Source of the DNA: Sorangium cellulosum So0157-2
GTDB taxonomy: Bacteria > Myxococcota_A > Polyangia > Polyangiales > Polyangiaceae
DNA: 64,000 nucleotides
Direction: 5' to 3'
NCBI RefSeq assembly: GCF_000418325.1
Contig: NC_021658.1
Coordinates: 5,691,501 to 5,755,500 of the forward strand
The notes beneath the pieces are model-generated. The model saw only the letters and a list, made by a program, of their open reading frames with translations, was not told the origin of the DNA and searched no databases. The translations under genes were made by a program, and so were the position numbers. Of this stretch, positions 25,572-34,433 are shown in pieces (the stretch's first letter is position 1; each line of letters begins with the position of its first letter).

Positions 25572-26576
25572 CTAGAGCCGACGGATCCAGGCGCGCAGCG
25601 CCGCCAGGCCGTCCTGGTCGACGATCTCGGTCCCGAGGGGCGGCATCGACGGCCAGTCCGGATCGCGCCTCCGGGCGCGCTCCACCGCGTCGCTGTCGTC
25701 GGGATCGCCCGGGCGGATCACCGTGCCCACGGCGGTGCGGTAGGTGGCCGTCGACTCGACGGACGCGATCTCGTCGACCCGGAGCGTGAAGTCGAACCTG
25801 CGCTGCGGGTCGTAGCAGCGCGCGCCGTCGCTGCTCGGGCGGGTCCTGTTGTGGCAGTGGCTGCAGTTCGCGTGCAGCCAGCCGAGGGCGGCCTGCGCCA
25901 CGGCGTCTCCCGGGAGCCCGATCGGCCGGCGCGGAGGATGGGAGAGCATCCCCCGGGCGGCGATCTCGTCGAGGTCGACCGCGCCGGGGCTCGCGGCGAG
26001 CTGGATCGCGGAGAACCCGAGCACGCGGCTCTCGGTCCCGCCGTGGCAGCCCATGCATTCTGCCGCCGCGGGCACGTCGTGCGGCGTGCCGCGCGCGTCC
26101 TCGGCGCCGCCGGGCGTCGCGAGCGCGTCGGTCCCGTCGGCGTTCCAGACGTAGGCGACCGCGGCCCAGTCCTCGGGGGCGGGGCCCACCTTGGCGAGCA
26201 GGCGGGTCTCGACGAGGACTCCGTCCCTCCGGAACTCCTTCCACAGGCGGGTCCCGTCGGGGAACTGCCATGCATCCTGAGCGCTGGTGTCGATCTGCGC
26301 GCCGTTCGGCAGCCGGATGAACCGATGCTTCTCCGCGCCGTCGCTCCAGAGCTCGAAGCCCGGCGCGTAGGCCACCACGTCGCTCGCCACCGTCCCCGCG
26401 GCGATGTCGGCGTAGAGGCCGGTCTGCGACAGCGCCGCGGGCAGCTCGGCCTGGCGCTCCGGATCGGGGGGATCGCACTCTCGGAGATCGTCGCAGCCGG
26501 CGGCGGCGAGGCCGGCGGCGGCGAGCCAGAGGGGCGCGAATCCAGCGCGTGTCGGGCGTCTCTCGCGGGTGGACAT
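25572..26576 (-). CDS. c-type cytochrome-like lipoprotein
   Basis: 334 residues from the ATG at 26576. The signal ends WLAAAGLAAAGCDDL, a lipobox. Two heme-binding motifs are present, ECMGCHGG and NCSHCHNR, and the C-terminus has WPSMPPLGTEIVDQDGLAAL, where the Met would be a distal heme ligand. The rest is a beta-rich domain (SDGAEKHRFIRLPNG, FPDGTRLWKEF) of the type seen in large secreted cytochrome-bearing proteins of myxobacteria and planctomycetes. It is probably an envelope electron carrier or oxidoreductase. The gene is divergent from a LysR regulator with only about 65 bp between the start codons, so that regulator may control it. Confidence 0.85.
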   Translation of the reverse strand: MSTRERRPTRAGFAPLWLAAAGLAAAGCDDLRECDPPDPERQAELPAALSQTGLYADIAAGTVASDVVAYAPGFELWSDGAEKHRFIRLPNGAQIDTSAQDAWQFPDGTRLWKEFRRDGVLVETRLLAKVGPAPEDWAAVAYVWNADGTDALATPGGAEDARGTPHDVPAAAECMGCHGGTESRVLGFSAIQLAASPGAVDLDEIAARGMLSHPPRRPIGLPGDAVAQAALGWLHANCSHCHNRTRPSSDGARCYDPQRRFDFTLRVDEIASVESTATYRTAVGTVIRPGDPDDSDAVERARRRDPDWPSMPPLGTEIVDQDGLAALRAWIRRL

Positions 26577-26642
26577 GGCCGTATCTAGACAGGGGGCGCA
26601 TGCCATCTCCAGTGATGGATCGTGATAGATGTCATCACCGTG

Positions 26643-27572
26643 GTGAATCTATCCGCCGTCGATCTCAACCTGCTCCACGTGCTCGCGGTGACGATCGAGG
26701 AGCGCAGCGCGACGCGCGCCGCGCGCCGGCTGGGCGTCACGCAGTCGGCGGTCTCGAACGCGCTCGCCAGGGCGCGCGAGCTCCTCGGCGATCCGCTGCT
26801 CGTCCGCGATGGCCGCGGCATGGCGCCGACGCCGGCGGCGGAGGCGCTGCTGCCGGAGCTCGCGGCGGCGATGGGCCAGCTGCGGTCGGTGATCGAGCAC
26901 CGGCGGAGGTTCGACCCGCGCACGTCGACCCGGGAGCTCACGCTCGCCTGCGCCGACAACTCGCAGATCGCGGATGTGCCGCTTGTCGCGGCGGCGCTCG
27001 CGCGGGAGATGCCGCTCGCGCGGCTCCGGGTGGTGAGCATCGACACCCTGATCGCGTCGGGGGGCCTCGCTCAGGGCGGGATCGACGCGGCGATCGTGCT
27101 GCGGCGGCGCGATCCTGGGCTCCGCGTCGCGGCGCTCTACCGGGATCCGACCGTGGGGGTGGTCCGCCGGGATCACCCGGTCGTGGGCCGGCGCCTGACG
27201 CGGAGCGCGTTTCCGCGGCTGGGCTTCATCGACGTGCACATCACGCTCGGCCGTCCGGGCCGGGGGCACGCGCTCGTCGAGCAGGCGTTCCGGGCGCAGG
27301 GTCTGGTCCGCCGGATCGCGCTGGTGGTCCCCGGGTTCGCGCCCGCGGCGATGGCGGCGGCCGGCAGCGATCTCGTCGCGTGCATGCCCCGGCGCACGGC
27401 GCAGGCGCTCGCGTCGCACCTCCCGCTGCGGGTCGTCGAGCTGCCCGTGGCGGACCTCGGGCACGAGATGTGGCTCGCGTGGCACGAGCGGACGCACAAG
27501 GACCCCGCGGCGGCCTGTCTGCGGAAGGCGATCGTGGAGGCGCTGCGGGCGCCCGAGGGGCGGCCCGTGTAG
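26643..27572 (+). CDS. LysR-family transcriptional regulator
   Basis: 309 residues. The N-terminal winged HTH is clear (SATRAARRLGVTQSAVSNAL), followed by a periplasmic-binding-like effector domain. I chose the GTG at 26643 because MNLSAVDLNLL is the usual LysR N-terminus; a GTG at 26622 is also in frame. It is divergent from the cytochrome lipoprotein gene, a typical LysR-target arrangement. The effector is unknown; the closest type by look is the NodD/NahR-like group. Confidence 0.9.
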   Translation: MNLSAVDLNLLHVLAVTIEERSATRAARRLGVTQSAVSNALARARELLGDPLLVRDGRGMAPTPAAEALLPELAAAMGQLRSVIEHRRRFDPRTSTRELTLACADNSQIADVPLVAAALAREMPLARLRVVSIDTLIASGGLAQGGIDAAIVLRRRDPGLRVAALYRDPTVGVVRRDHPVVGRRLTRSAFPRLGFIDVHITLGRPGRGHALVEQAFRAQGLVRRIALVVPGFAPAAMAAAGSDLVACMPRRTAQALASHLPLRVVELPVADLGHEMWLAWHERTHKDPAAACLRKAIVEALRAPEGRPV

Positions 27573-27660
27573 CTGAAGTCGTCGAAGAGCTCGGCCACGA
27601 CGGAGCTTCCGGCGGGCGTCGTCGCGCTCGCCTGAGCCCCGCCGCGCCCTTCGCGCCTGG

Positions 27661-30315
27661 CTACCGCGTCGCGCGGAAGCTCTCCGGCGGCCCCAGGTAG
27701 CTCGGCTTGAGCCCGCCCGTGTCCACCACCAGCTTCTGCACCACCACGGTCGGATCGACCATCCAGAGCTTCACCACGTGCGCGCCGGGCTGAGCGATGG
27801 TGTGCGTGGTCGACGTGCGGCTCACGTTGTCCGACGTGTTCCTCTCCCACGACTTGTTCATCGGAATGCCGTTGAGCGCCGTCGTGACGTTGACGATCTG
27901 CGGCTGCCCGTCGTCGATGGACACCGCGTACTTCAGGCCGTCGGTGCGCAGCACGTTGTTCCTCGGCGACAGGTACGCCCAGACCGTCACCTTCCCGGTC
28001 GTGAAGAGGTGGATCGTGTACTCGAGGCGCGGGCTGTCTCCGCCGGGCGTCTGTCTGGCCGCGGTGACCGGGAAGGGCGTCATGCCCCCTGCCGTCCGGC
28101 CGATGTCCGGGATGAGCTGCCACGAGATCGGGTCCGCGCTCACGGCGCGGGTGAAGTGCTCGGCCTCCATCGAGACGTACCCGTTGCTCTCCACGAACCC
28201 CTCGATCGCCTCGCGGTTCACCTCCGGGTTCTTGACGACCGCCTCGACGACGACGGTGCGCCCGTTCGACGCTGTCACCGTGATCGGCACCTCCGTGGTC
28301 CCCTGGGGCGCGGCCGCCCAGTCCACGCTCACGGTCGCGCGCACTTCCTTCTCGATCGTGCCGTTGTTCGGCGAGACCTTCACCCAGGGGACCGACGGCT
28401 CGATCTGGTAATCGAACGGCTCCTGACCGCGGTTGAAGACCTCGATGTACTGGGCCGGCTGGGTCTGGAACGGGCTGAGCTCGGGCAGCACCACGGACGT
28501 CCGCTCCGCGGGCCAGACCTTGTCGGACCCGTCGATCGCCACGCCCATGTCCGCCGCGCGCGGCACGCTGATCTGCTTGAGCTCCGGCCAGATGAAGTCC
28601 TCCAGCAGGGTGCCGTTCCTCTCCGGCTGTTGCCAGCCCGAGTCCGGATACGGCCCGCCGTAGCCGATCTTGGGCTGCGTCTGAAAGCCCTTCCACTTCC
28701 CGCCGGCCAGCGCATTGTTGTAATAGTCCGACATCGCCTTGTCGTCAGCGAGCCGGGCCTCGGCGGTCGCGGCCATGTCCTTCGTGGCGGCGCGCCCCTG
28801 GGCGGCGTAGAGGATGTTCTTGAACCCGGCCAGGCGGAGCTCGTACAGGTTGGCGCTGGCCTTCACCTGGTAGAGCACGAGCTGGTAGTAGGCGTCCCGG
28901 TACGCCTCCGGCAGCTCCTCGTCGATCCGCTCCGCCTCGGCCGCGAGCGCCTGCCACTCCGCGACGACCCGCTCCGCCTCGCCGTAGTGGATCAGGCTGA
29001 AGGGGCTCCCGTCGGCGTAAACCACGGCGCTGTCGGGGTTCGTGGCGATGTTGGCGTTCGGATTGAGGGTGATGAGCCGGTTGAGCAGCTCCGGCTTCCG
29101 GCGCGACTGGAGCCTGGAGTACAGGGTCAGCACCTCGGCGATCTCGGCCGCGTGCTTCGGCCCGAACTGCTGCGCCGCCCACTGCCGCTCCCACACGGGC
29201 AGGCGCTCGATCGGCCACCGCTCGGGGTTCCACGCGTAGTCCAGGAAGAACTCGAGCGGGGGCTCCTCGTTCTTCAGGTCGCCCACGTTCACCACCCACA
29301 GTCGATCGACGCCGTACCGATACGACAGGTGGAGCTGCTCCCAGATGTTGGGGAGGAGGTTCGTGTCGATCCACTTGTAGTTGCGGCCGCCGCCCACGTA
29401 GTCGAAGTGGTAGTAGAGCCCGTCGCCGCCCGACCGCTCCGGCGCCGACGGATCGGGCAGCTCGCGCATGTTGCCCCAGTTGTCGTCGCACCAGTTGATG
29501 ATCACGTCGTCCGGCGCCCGCATGCCCTCGTCCCAGAACCGCTGGACCTCCTTGTAGAGCGTCCAGACCTGCGGGATGGTGGTGACGTCCTTGCCCGTGA
29601 CGTCGGCCAGGATCTTCCGCTGCGCCTCGACGATCCGCTGCATCAAATCGATGTTGCCGCCGTCGTCGATGGGCAGATCGCCGTTGCCGCGCATCCCGAC
29701 GGTGACCACGCTCTCGTAGTCCTTCATCCGCTGGATGCTGTCGGTCCAGTACTTCTTCAGCGCCTCCGTGTTCTTGTCGAAGTTCCACTGCCCGTTGCCG
29801 CCGTACCGGCCCCCGGACTGCCCGTAGCGATCCCACTCGTCCTGCGCGCGCATCATCGGCGCCTCGTGCGAGGTCCCCATCACGACGCCGTACGCGGCGG
29901 CCAGCGCCTGGTTCTCGGGATCGTCGTCGAAGAGCGACCTGCCCCACACGGCCGGCCACAGGTAATTGGCCTTGAGGCGGAGCAGCACCTCGTACACCTT
30001 GGCGTAGAGCTCGTGGTCGAAGCCGTTCGGGCGGCTCGTGTTGGGCGCGGGGCCGAACGTGTTGCGCGCCCAGGTGCCCAGGGCGGGGTTCTCGTCGTTG
30101 ATGAAGAAGCCGCGGTATTTCACCTTCGGCTCCCCCTGCGAGTCGCGGCCGGGCAGGATGTACAGCTCGCTGTGCTGGTGCGCCGGGACGTCGTCCCAGT
30201 AGTGCCAGGGCGACACGCCGATGTTCCGCGAGACGTCGTAGGCGCCGAAGATCGTCCCGCGCTGGTCGCTGCCCGCGATCACGAACGCACGGCGGACGCC
30301 GCGGGCGTCCTTCAA
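27661..30315 (-). CDS. GH115-family xylan alpha-glucuronidase, N-terminally truncated
   Basis: The 884 residues begin LKDARGVRRAFVIAGSDQRG and continue through GAYDVSRNIGVSPWHYWDD, YRGFFINDENPALG and MGTSHEAPMM, all characteristic of GH115, which removes (methyl)glucuronic acid from glucuronoxylan. After about residue 600 come an Ig-like region and the GH115 C-terminal domain (EAEHFTRAVSADPISWQLIP). Family members start with a signal peptide and a domain of about 130-150 residues before the AFVIAGSD motif; here both are missing. The first in-frame start is a TTG at 30315 overlapping the upstream stop (TTGA). The gene has therefore lost its 5' part at a junction with the upstream gene. A product could only be made by coupled initiation and would stay in the cytoplasm, so it is probably a decaying gene. 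Confidence 0.82.
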   Translation of the reverse strand: MKDARGVRRAFVIAGSDQRGTIFGAYDVSRNIGVSPWHYWDDVPAHQHSELYILPGRDSQGEPKVKYRGFFINDENPALGTWARNTFGPAPNTSRPNGFDHELYAKVYEVLLRLKANYLWPAVWGRSLFDDDPENQALAAAYGVVMGTSHEAPMMRAQDEWDRYGQSGGRYGGNGQWNFDKNTEALKKYWTDSIQRMKDYESVVTVGMRGNGDLPIDDGGNIDLMQRIVEAQRKILADVTGKDVTTIPQVWTLYKEVQRFWDEGMRAPDDVIINWCDDNWGNMRELPDPSAPERSGGDGLYYHFDYVGGGRNYKWIDTNLLPNIWEQLHLSYRYGVDRLWVVNVGDLKNEEPPLEFFLDYAWNPERWPIERLPVWERQWAAQQFGPKHAAEIAEVLTLYSRLQSRRKPELLNRLITLNPNANIATNPDSAVVYADGSPFSLIHYGEAERVVAEWQALAAEAERIDEELPEAYRDAYYQLVLYQVKASANLYELRLAGFKNILYAAQGRAATKDMAATAEARLADDKAMSDYYNNALAGGKWKGFQTQPKIGYGGPYPDSGWQQPERNGTLLEDFIWPELKQISVPRAADMGVAIDGSDKVWPAERTSVVLPELSPFQTQPAQYIEVFNRGQEPFDYQIEPSVPWVKVSPNNGTIEKEVRATVSVDWAAAPQGTTEVPITVTASNGRTVVVEAVVKNPEVNREAIEGFVESNGYVSMEAEHFTRAVSADPISWQLIPDIGRTAGGMTPFPVTAARQTPGGDSPRLEYTIHLFTTGKVTVWAYLSPRNNVLRTDGLKYAVSIDDGQPQIVNVTTALNGIPMNKSWERNTSDNVSRTSTTHTIAQPGAHVVKLWMVDPTVVVQKLVVDTGGLKPSYLGPPESFRATR

Positions 30316-30887
30316 CCGCCTTCGAGGCAGATCGCGCGCACGAAGCGCCTCACGGTCGAGGCGCGATGTTCGGCATAGTAGCCCTCCGCCGCCGCCCTCG
30401 ATTCCTCGCCGGGCACCTCGAGGCACCCCGCGATGATCTCGTAGCCGTCCTGGAGCCGGCTCGGGTCCCCGGGGTGCGTGCGACGATACTCGTGCACGAG
30501 CTCGCGCATGCGCGCGCCGTCCCGCGCGCTCATCGCGTCGTTCAGCAGCGCGATCAGACCGTTTTCATGCTGCATCTCGAGGTGGCGCGGCGTGATGGGG
30601 TGGGGGTGAGCGGGGCCGTCGTGCCGGTCGTCGGGGCTCGGCCCGAGGACCGGCAGGTCGCCGAGCGTCGCGGCGGGCTCGGCGCTGGCGGCCAGCGCTG
30701 GCGGCTGGCTCGTCGTGTGGCGCGACGCCGCCTCGCGCGCCGTCTCCTCCTGCGACGCCTCCTGCCGGGACGAGGGCAGCCGGCGTCCATCCTCGGGCGC
30801 TCGCGAGCGATCGACGACGACGAGCCATAGCGCCGCGCCGAGGAGCGCCAGCGCGGCCACGACCCAGCGCCAGCGCGCCGACCTCAT
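30312..30887 (-). CDS. Membrane-anchored hypothetical protein (191 aa)
   Basis: ATG at 30887 overlapping the stop of the M64 peptidase gene by 4 bp. N-terminal MRSARWRWVVAALALLGAAL and LWLVVV form a membrane anchor, then a Ser/Glu/Pro-rich linker to about 100, then a helical C-terminal domain (LIALLNDAMSARDGARMREL, CLEVPGEESRAAAEGYYAEH) with two Cys near the end. It is not a recognised family. Coupling to the peptidase suggests a partner or regulator of it. Its end abuts the truncated GH115 gene. Whether its own C-terminus is complete cannot be told. Confidence 0.65.
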   Translation of the reverse strand: MRSARWRWVVAALALLGAALWLVVVDRSRAPEDGRRLPSSRQEASQEETAREAASRHTTSQPPALAASAEPAATLGDLPVLGPSPDDRHDGPAHPHPITPRHLEMQHENGLIALLNDAMSARDGARMRELVHEYRRTHPGDPSRLQDGYEIIAGCLEVPGEESRAAAEGYYAEHRASTVRRFVRAICLEGG

Positions 30888-32293
30888 GGAATCGTCACCG
30901 TCCACGTCACCGTCTGCTGCGAGCGGGGCCAGTTGTCGCGACCCCAGCAGGGATCGTAGTATCTGGGGTCGGTCGACGGCGGCGGGTCGAGGCACTCGCC
31001 GCTGCGGTAGCGCACCCACTCTTCGCCGGCATTGTCGTAGGCCCTGGCGACGATCGTGTGCGTGCCCGGAGGGAGGCCTGCCGCGGCGACGTTGTACACG
31101 GGGCCGCCGTCGGTCGCGATCACCTCGCCGTCGAGCGTCCAGTCGACGCTGATGACCTCGGGATCGATCACGTTGACCGCGAGCGTCGCCGGGTCGGTGA
31201 CGGCCCCGGCGGGCGGATCCGTCGAGTCGATCGGCTTGATGCGCATCCAGATATCCATGATCATCTTCTCGCGTGAGACCGGGTTGAAGCTCGTGTTCTT
31301 GTGGCCTCCGAACAGGCTGTTCATCATCGAGTTCGACGACGGGCGATACTGTCCGCCATCGACGTAGCGGCTGCCGACGAAGGTGCCCTGGAGGCCCGTG
31401 GCGTCGACCGCGTCGTAGCCCAGCCACTTGTCCCATTTGCCGGCCGTCGTCGCGCAATCGGCCGTCGAGTTCACCTCGACGTACTCGGTGCCGCCGCCGC
31501 CGCACGTGTTCGCGCCGCAGCCCGAGCCCGTCGCCTTGGCGCAGTACTCGTCGGCGAGCTGATGAAAGCCGTGGCCACCTTCGTGCAGGGCCGCGCCGGC
31601 GGCCTCCGGGTGCGCGCCCGACCAGAGCATCCAGGAGGAGCCCGTGTTCCACCAGCGATCGTTGTTCAGCACGATGGCGTGCCAGTCGACCTCGAGGTCG
31701 GCGGGGAGGTTCGCCGCGAGCGCGGCGTCCGCCGCGCGGGTATCGCAGTCGGCGAGGCGGCTCTCGTCGTCGCCGGTGCAACCGAGCACGCCTGGGACGC
31801 CGTTCGAGGGGCTGACCAGCTTGATGGCGCAGATGTTGACGAACTTGCGATATCTGCCGTACGGCTCGCCGATCGGGCTGCTGAAGCGCAGGGCCATCGC
31901 CGCCTCGATGTGCTCGATGTACGTGGTGTTCACGGCCTCGGCGTCGTAGCCGTCGCCGACGATGACGTAGTTGACGCGGTTCTCGGGCGGGCCCGCGCTC
32001 TCGATGGCCACGCCGTTCGTGCCGCAATCGAGGACGTAAGCGGAGCCGCCTCCGCCATCGCCGCCGGGCACGAAAGCTCCCCCGGCGCCCGTGCCGGCCG
32101 AGCCGCCCTGGGCCGCGCCGCCCGAGCCTGGACCGCCGACGCCGCCGGCGCCGCCGCCCCCTGAGCCGCCGGCCGCGAGATTGCCGCCCTCCGACGTGCT
32201 GCCGCTGTCGGTCGTCGCGTCGCTGTCAGGTGCGTCGCCGCAAGCGCAGAGCGCCACCACACATAAAACGCGCAGGATCCAGCTCGACTTCAT
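30884..32293 (-). CDS. M64 (IgA peptidase-type) metallopeptidase lipoprotein
   Basis: 469 residues from the ATG at 32293. The signal ends CVVALCACGDAP with a lipobox, followed by a long Gly/Ser/Ala linker to about residue 85. The peptidase domain has NYVIVGDGYDAE near its start, typical of M64, and ALHEGGHGFHQLADEY, in which HEGGH followed by an Asp/Glu gives the zinc site. A C-terminal beta domain of about 120 residues (VISVDWTLDGEVI, GTHTIVARAYD) resembles an Ig-like or bacterial adhesion module. It is probably a cell-surface protease of a predator or saprophyte. It is translationally coupled to a membrane-anchored hypothetical. Confidence 0.88.
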   Translation of the reverse strand: MKSSWILRVLCVVALCACGDAPDSDATTDSGSTSEGGNLAAGGSGGGGAGGVGGPGSGGAAQGGSAGTGAGGAFVPGGDGGGGSAYVLDCGTNGVAIESAGPPENRVNYVIVGDGYDAEAVNTTYIEHIEAAMALRFSSPIGEPYGRYRKFVNICAIKLVSPSNGVPGVLGCTGDDESRLADCDTRAADAALAANLPADLEVDWHAIVLNNDRWWNTGSSWMLWSGAHPEAAGAALHEGGHGFHQLADEYCAKATGSGCGANTCGGGGTEYVEVNSTADCATTAGKWDKWLGYDAVDATGLQGTFVGSRYVDGGQYRPSSNSMMNSLFGGHKNTSFNPVSREKMIMDIWMRIKPIDSTDPPAGAVTDPATLAVNVIDPEVISVDWTLDGEVIATDGGPVYNVAAAGLPPGTHTIVARAYDNAGEEWVRYRSGECLDPPPSTDPRYYDPCWGRDNWPRSQQTVTWTVTIP

Positions 32294-32410
32294 CGATTTA
32301 GCCTCACGACTCCTCGCCGGTGGTACCCATCGCGCCGTCGTCGATGAAAAGGTCCGAACGCGCATCCACCCATCCGGAGCGACGCGCCAGAAGACCCCCT
32401 TCGAGGCCGG

Positions 32411-32439
32411 AATGTGAACGTTAACATGGCCAATGTCAA
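32411..32439 (-). promoter_or_regulatory. Candidate promoter for the M64 peptidase gene
   Basis: On the minus strand TTGACA (32439-32434) is followed after 17 bp by CACATT (32416-32411), a good -35 with a weak -10, in an AT-richer pocket with a GTTAAC palindrome between them. The 5' leader would be about 110 bases. Confidence 0.35.
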
Positions 32440-32590
32440 CGGCGATCGGCCGGCCCGCGGCGATATCGAGCCGATACAGGAAGACGCCCATTGGTTCTCC
32501 TCCCGAGCGCCGCGTCAAGTCAAGAAGAGGGGAGACCGTGTCACGCCGGCCGGGGCGCCGCGCCCGCGAGGAGCGTCGGCCAGCGAGGCG

Positions 32591-33436
32591 TCAGGCCGCC
32601 TTGGCCCACGCCGCGAGCGCGCCGAGCAGGCGCTGGAACCCGGGCCGGGACAGCCCATAAAAGGAGAGCCGCCCGGGGGAGCGCCAGCGCCGCGCGTCCT
32701 GCTGGGCCAGGTTCACGAGGTCGGGCGGCATGGCCGACGCGTTGAGGCAGCCCACGCCCCAGCCTGCGCGCACCGCGGCGACCGCCGCCTGGCTGCCGCT
32801 GCAGGTGAGCCGCACCTCGTGGGCTCGGCCGCCGCGCGCGAGCGCGCCGAGCGCCATGGCGCGCACGGGGCAGTCCGACCCGAGCAGGACCAGCGGGACG
32901 GCGCCCTCGGCCGGCGGTCGAACGCCGGCGCCGGCCACCCACGCGAGCGGCTCGCGGCGCAGCAGGCGGGCGTCGGGGAGCGGCTCGCTGGCGGTCACGA
33001 CGACCGCATCCGCCTCGCCGGCCTGCCACCGCCGCTGCAGCTCCGCCGAGCTCGCCCACAGGAGCTCGAGCCGGGCGCCGGCCGCCTGATGCTCCAATAA
33101 GGCGAGCAGCGCCTGGAGCCGGTGGGGAAGGAAGTACTCGCTGATCCCGATGCGCCACACGGCCTGCTGCGGCGCGGGCTTCAGCGCGGCCTGGGCGGCG
33201 GCCTGCAGCTCGAGCAGGCGCTGCGCGTAGGGCAGAAACCGCTCGCCCTGCGCGCTCAGGCGCAGCGAGCGCGTGGTGCGCTCGACGAGGCGCGCGCCGA
33301 GCGCGGTCTCGAGCTGGCGCAGGTGCGTGCTGACGGCGGAGGGCGTGCGGTGCACCTGCTGGGCCGCGCGCGCGACCGCGCCGCTGGCGGCGATGGCGAC
33401 GAAGCTCTGCAACCAGAGCGGCTCGAGGTGATTCAT
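32591..33436 (-). CDS. LysR-family transcriptional regulator
   Basis: 281 residues. N-terminal HTH with AVARAAQQVHRTPSAVSTHL, and effector domain following. The start is the ATG at 33436; no Shine-Dalgarno sequence is clear. It is divergent from a tautomerase-family gene with 91 bp between, and an inverted ATTG/CAAT element lies in that gap. It therefore probably controls the tautomerase gene and itself. Confidence 0.9.
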   Translation of the reverse strand: MNHLEPLWLQSFVAIAASGAVARAAQQVHRTPSAVSTHLRQLETALGARLVERTTRSLRLSAQGERFLPYAQRLLELQAAAQAALKPAPQQAVWRIGISEYFLPHRLQALLALLEHQAAGARLELLWASSAELQRRWQAGEADAVVVTASEPLPDARLLRREPLAWVAGAGVRPPAEGAVPLVLLGSDCPVRAMALGALARGGRAHEVRLTCSGSQAAVAAVRAGWGVGCLNASAMPPDLVNLAQQDARRWRSPGRLSFYGLSRPGFQRLLGALAAWAKAA

Positions 33437-33461
33437 CAGAATTTCTGCCGAATAGGATAAA

Positions 33462-33484
33462 ATTGTTCTGCTTCTCTGCGCAAT
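33462..33484. promoter_or_regulatory. Candidate LysR operator between regulator and tautomerase
   Basis: ATTG (33462-33465) and CAAT (33481-33484) form an inverted pair separated by 15 bp in the divergent region, the general form of a LysR recognition site. TAGAAT at 33495-33500 could be the -10 of the tautomerase gene. Confidence 0.35.
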
Positions 33485-33527
33485 GAGGACGGCCTAGAAT
33501 GAGGGCGTCAATTCGAAAGGAGCCGTC

Positions 33528-33923
33528 ATGCCCTATATCCATATCCAGATCTCAGGCCCCGCCGACGACGCGCTCGCGCAGCGGACCGCCGCCGCGGCGA
33601 GCGCGCTGACCGCGCAGATCCTGCACAAGGACCCGTCGCTCACCGCGGTGGTGATCGACTTCATCGAGCCGTCGCGCTGGTTCGTCGCCGGGCGCGCGCT
33701 GGCGCGGCAGGGCGCGCGCTCGTATCACTGGATGGTCAGCATCACCGACGAGATCAACACCAAGGCCGAGAAGGCGGCCTACCTGAGGGCGGTCCACGAG
33801 GCGATGCGCGAGCTCCTGGGCGAGGTGGCGGAGCACTCCTACATCCATATCGCGGACCTGCGCGCCAGCGCCTACGGCTACGGCGGGCTCACGCAGGAGC
33901 ACCGCTACCAGCGCCCCGCATGA
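33528..33923 (+). CDS. Tautomerase-family protein (4-oxalocrotonate tautomerase superfamily)
   Basis: 131 residues beginning MPYIHIQISG; Pro2 would become the N-terminal catalytic proline after Met removal. The length is about twice that of the 62-residue short tautomerases, so it is a fused two-domain type like cis-CaaD/MSAD-related or uncharacterised TSF members. The second half (SYHWMVSITDEINTKAEKAA, YIHIADLRASAYGYGG) repeats the fold. It should catalyse keto-enol isomerisation of a small acid. Divergent from a LysR regulator. Confidence 0.85.
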   Translation: MPYIHIQISGPADDALAQRTAAAASALTAQILHKDPSLTAVVIDFIEPSRWFVAGRALARQGARSYHWMVSITDEINTKAEKAAYLRAVHEAMRELLGEVAEHSYIHIADLRASAYGYGGLTQEHRYQRPA

Positions 33924-34433
33924 CGGTGAAGCGCACGGTGACGGCACCCTCGCTCGACCGCCGTGAGCAATGACACGCCGTTTCTCAGGGTTTGACACGG
34001 AGCATCATGAGGTCGCGAGAGCTTGACACGGAGCATCATGGCGGCGCGTCGAGGCCCGGGAAATTCGTCGCCGATCCGAAAGTCAAGCTCCGCGAGGCCA
34101 AGGCTGTAGGGACATCCCTGCTGCGTGCGCTCGTCGGATCGATGAGACGATGAAGAGATCCACCCCCGTGGGAAAGCGACACTCTGTCGATAATTATCCA
34201 GCCATGCCCGCATGGCGGGGCACATCCCATCTTGACCCCTTGTTTTATGGCGGGTAGTGTACAGACCCGGTTGGCAACCCGTCGGTGTTGCCTGTCTGCG
34301 AATTCTGCACAGGGTCGACGTCGAGCGCGACCAAGCCTTGAGATTGGATTGGCTTGCGGTTGTGTCACGGGGGCGTGGACGCTCGAAGCCGTGTACCGTG
34401 CGCTGAGTTCGGGCTTAAAGAAAGAGCGGAGCT
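33924..34433. other. Intergenic region with lower GC and TTGACA-containing repeats
   Basis: About 510 bp without a gene, with lower GC than its surroundings in the second half. It contains two 18-bp repeats (listed separately). Further on, CTTGACCCCTTG and TTTTATGGCGGGTAGTGTAC around 34231-34261 could be the promoter region of the GH5 gene. A GCCATGCCCGC...GCGGGGC inverted element lies near 34200-34220. Confidence 0.5.
33992..34040. repeat. Direct repeat TTGACACGGAGCATCATG, two copies 31 bp apart
   Basis: Perfect 18-bp copies at 33992-34009 and 34023-34040. Each begins with a consensus -35 hexamer TTGACA. A shorter partial match (TGACACG) lies at about 33971. 31 bp is three helical turns, so both would face the same side of the helix. 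Confidence 0.75.
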
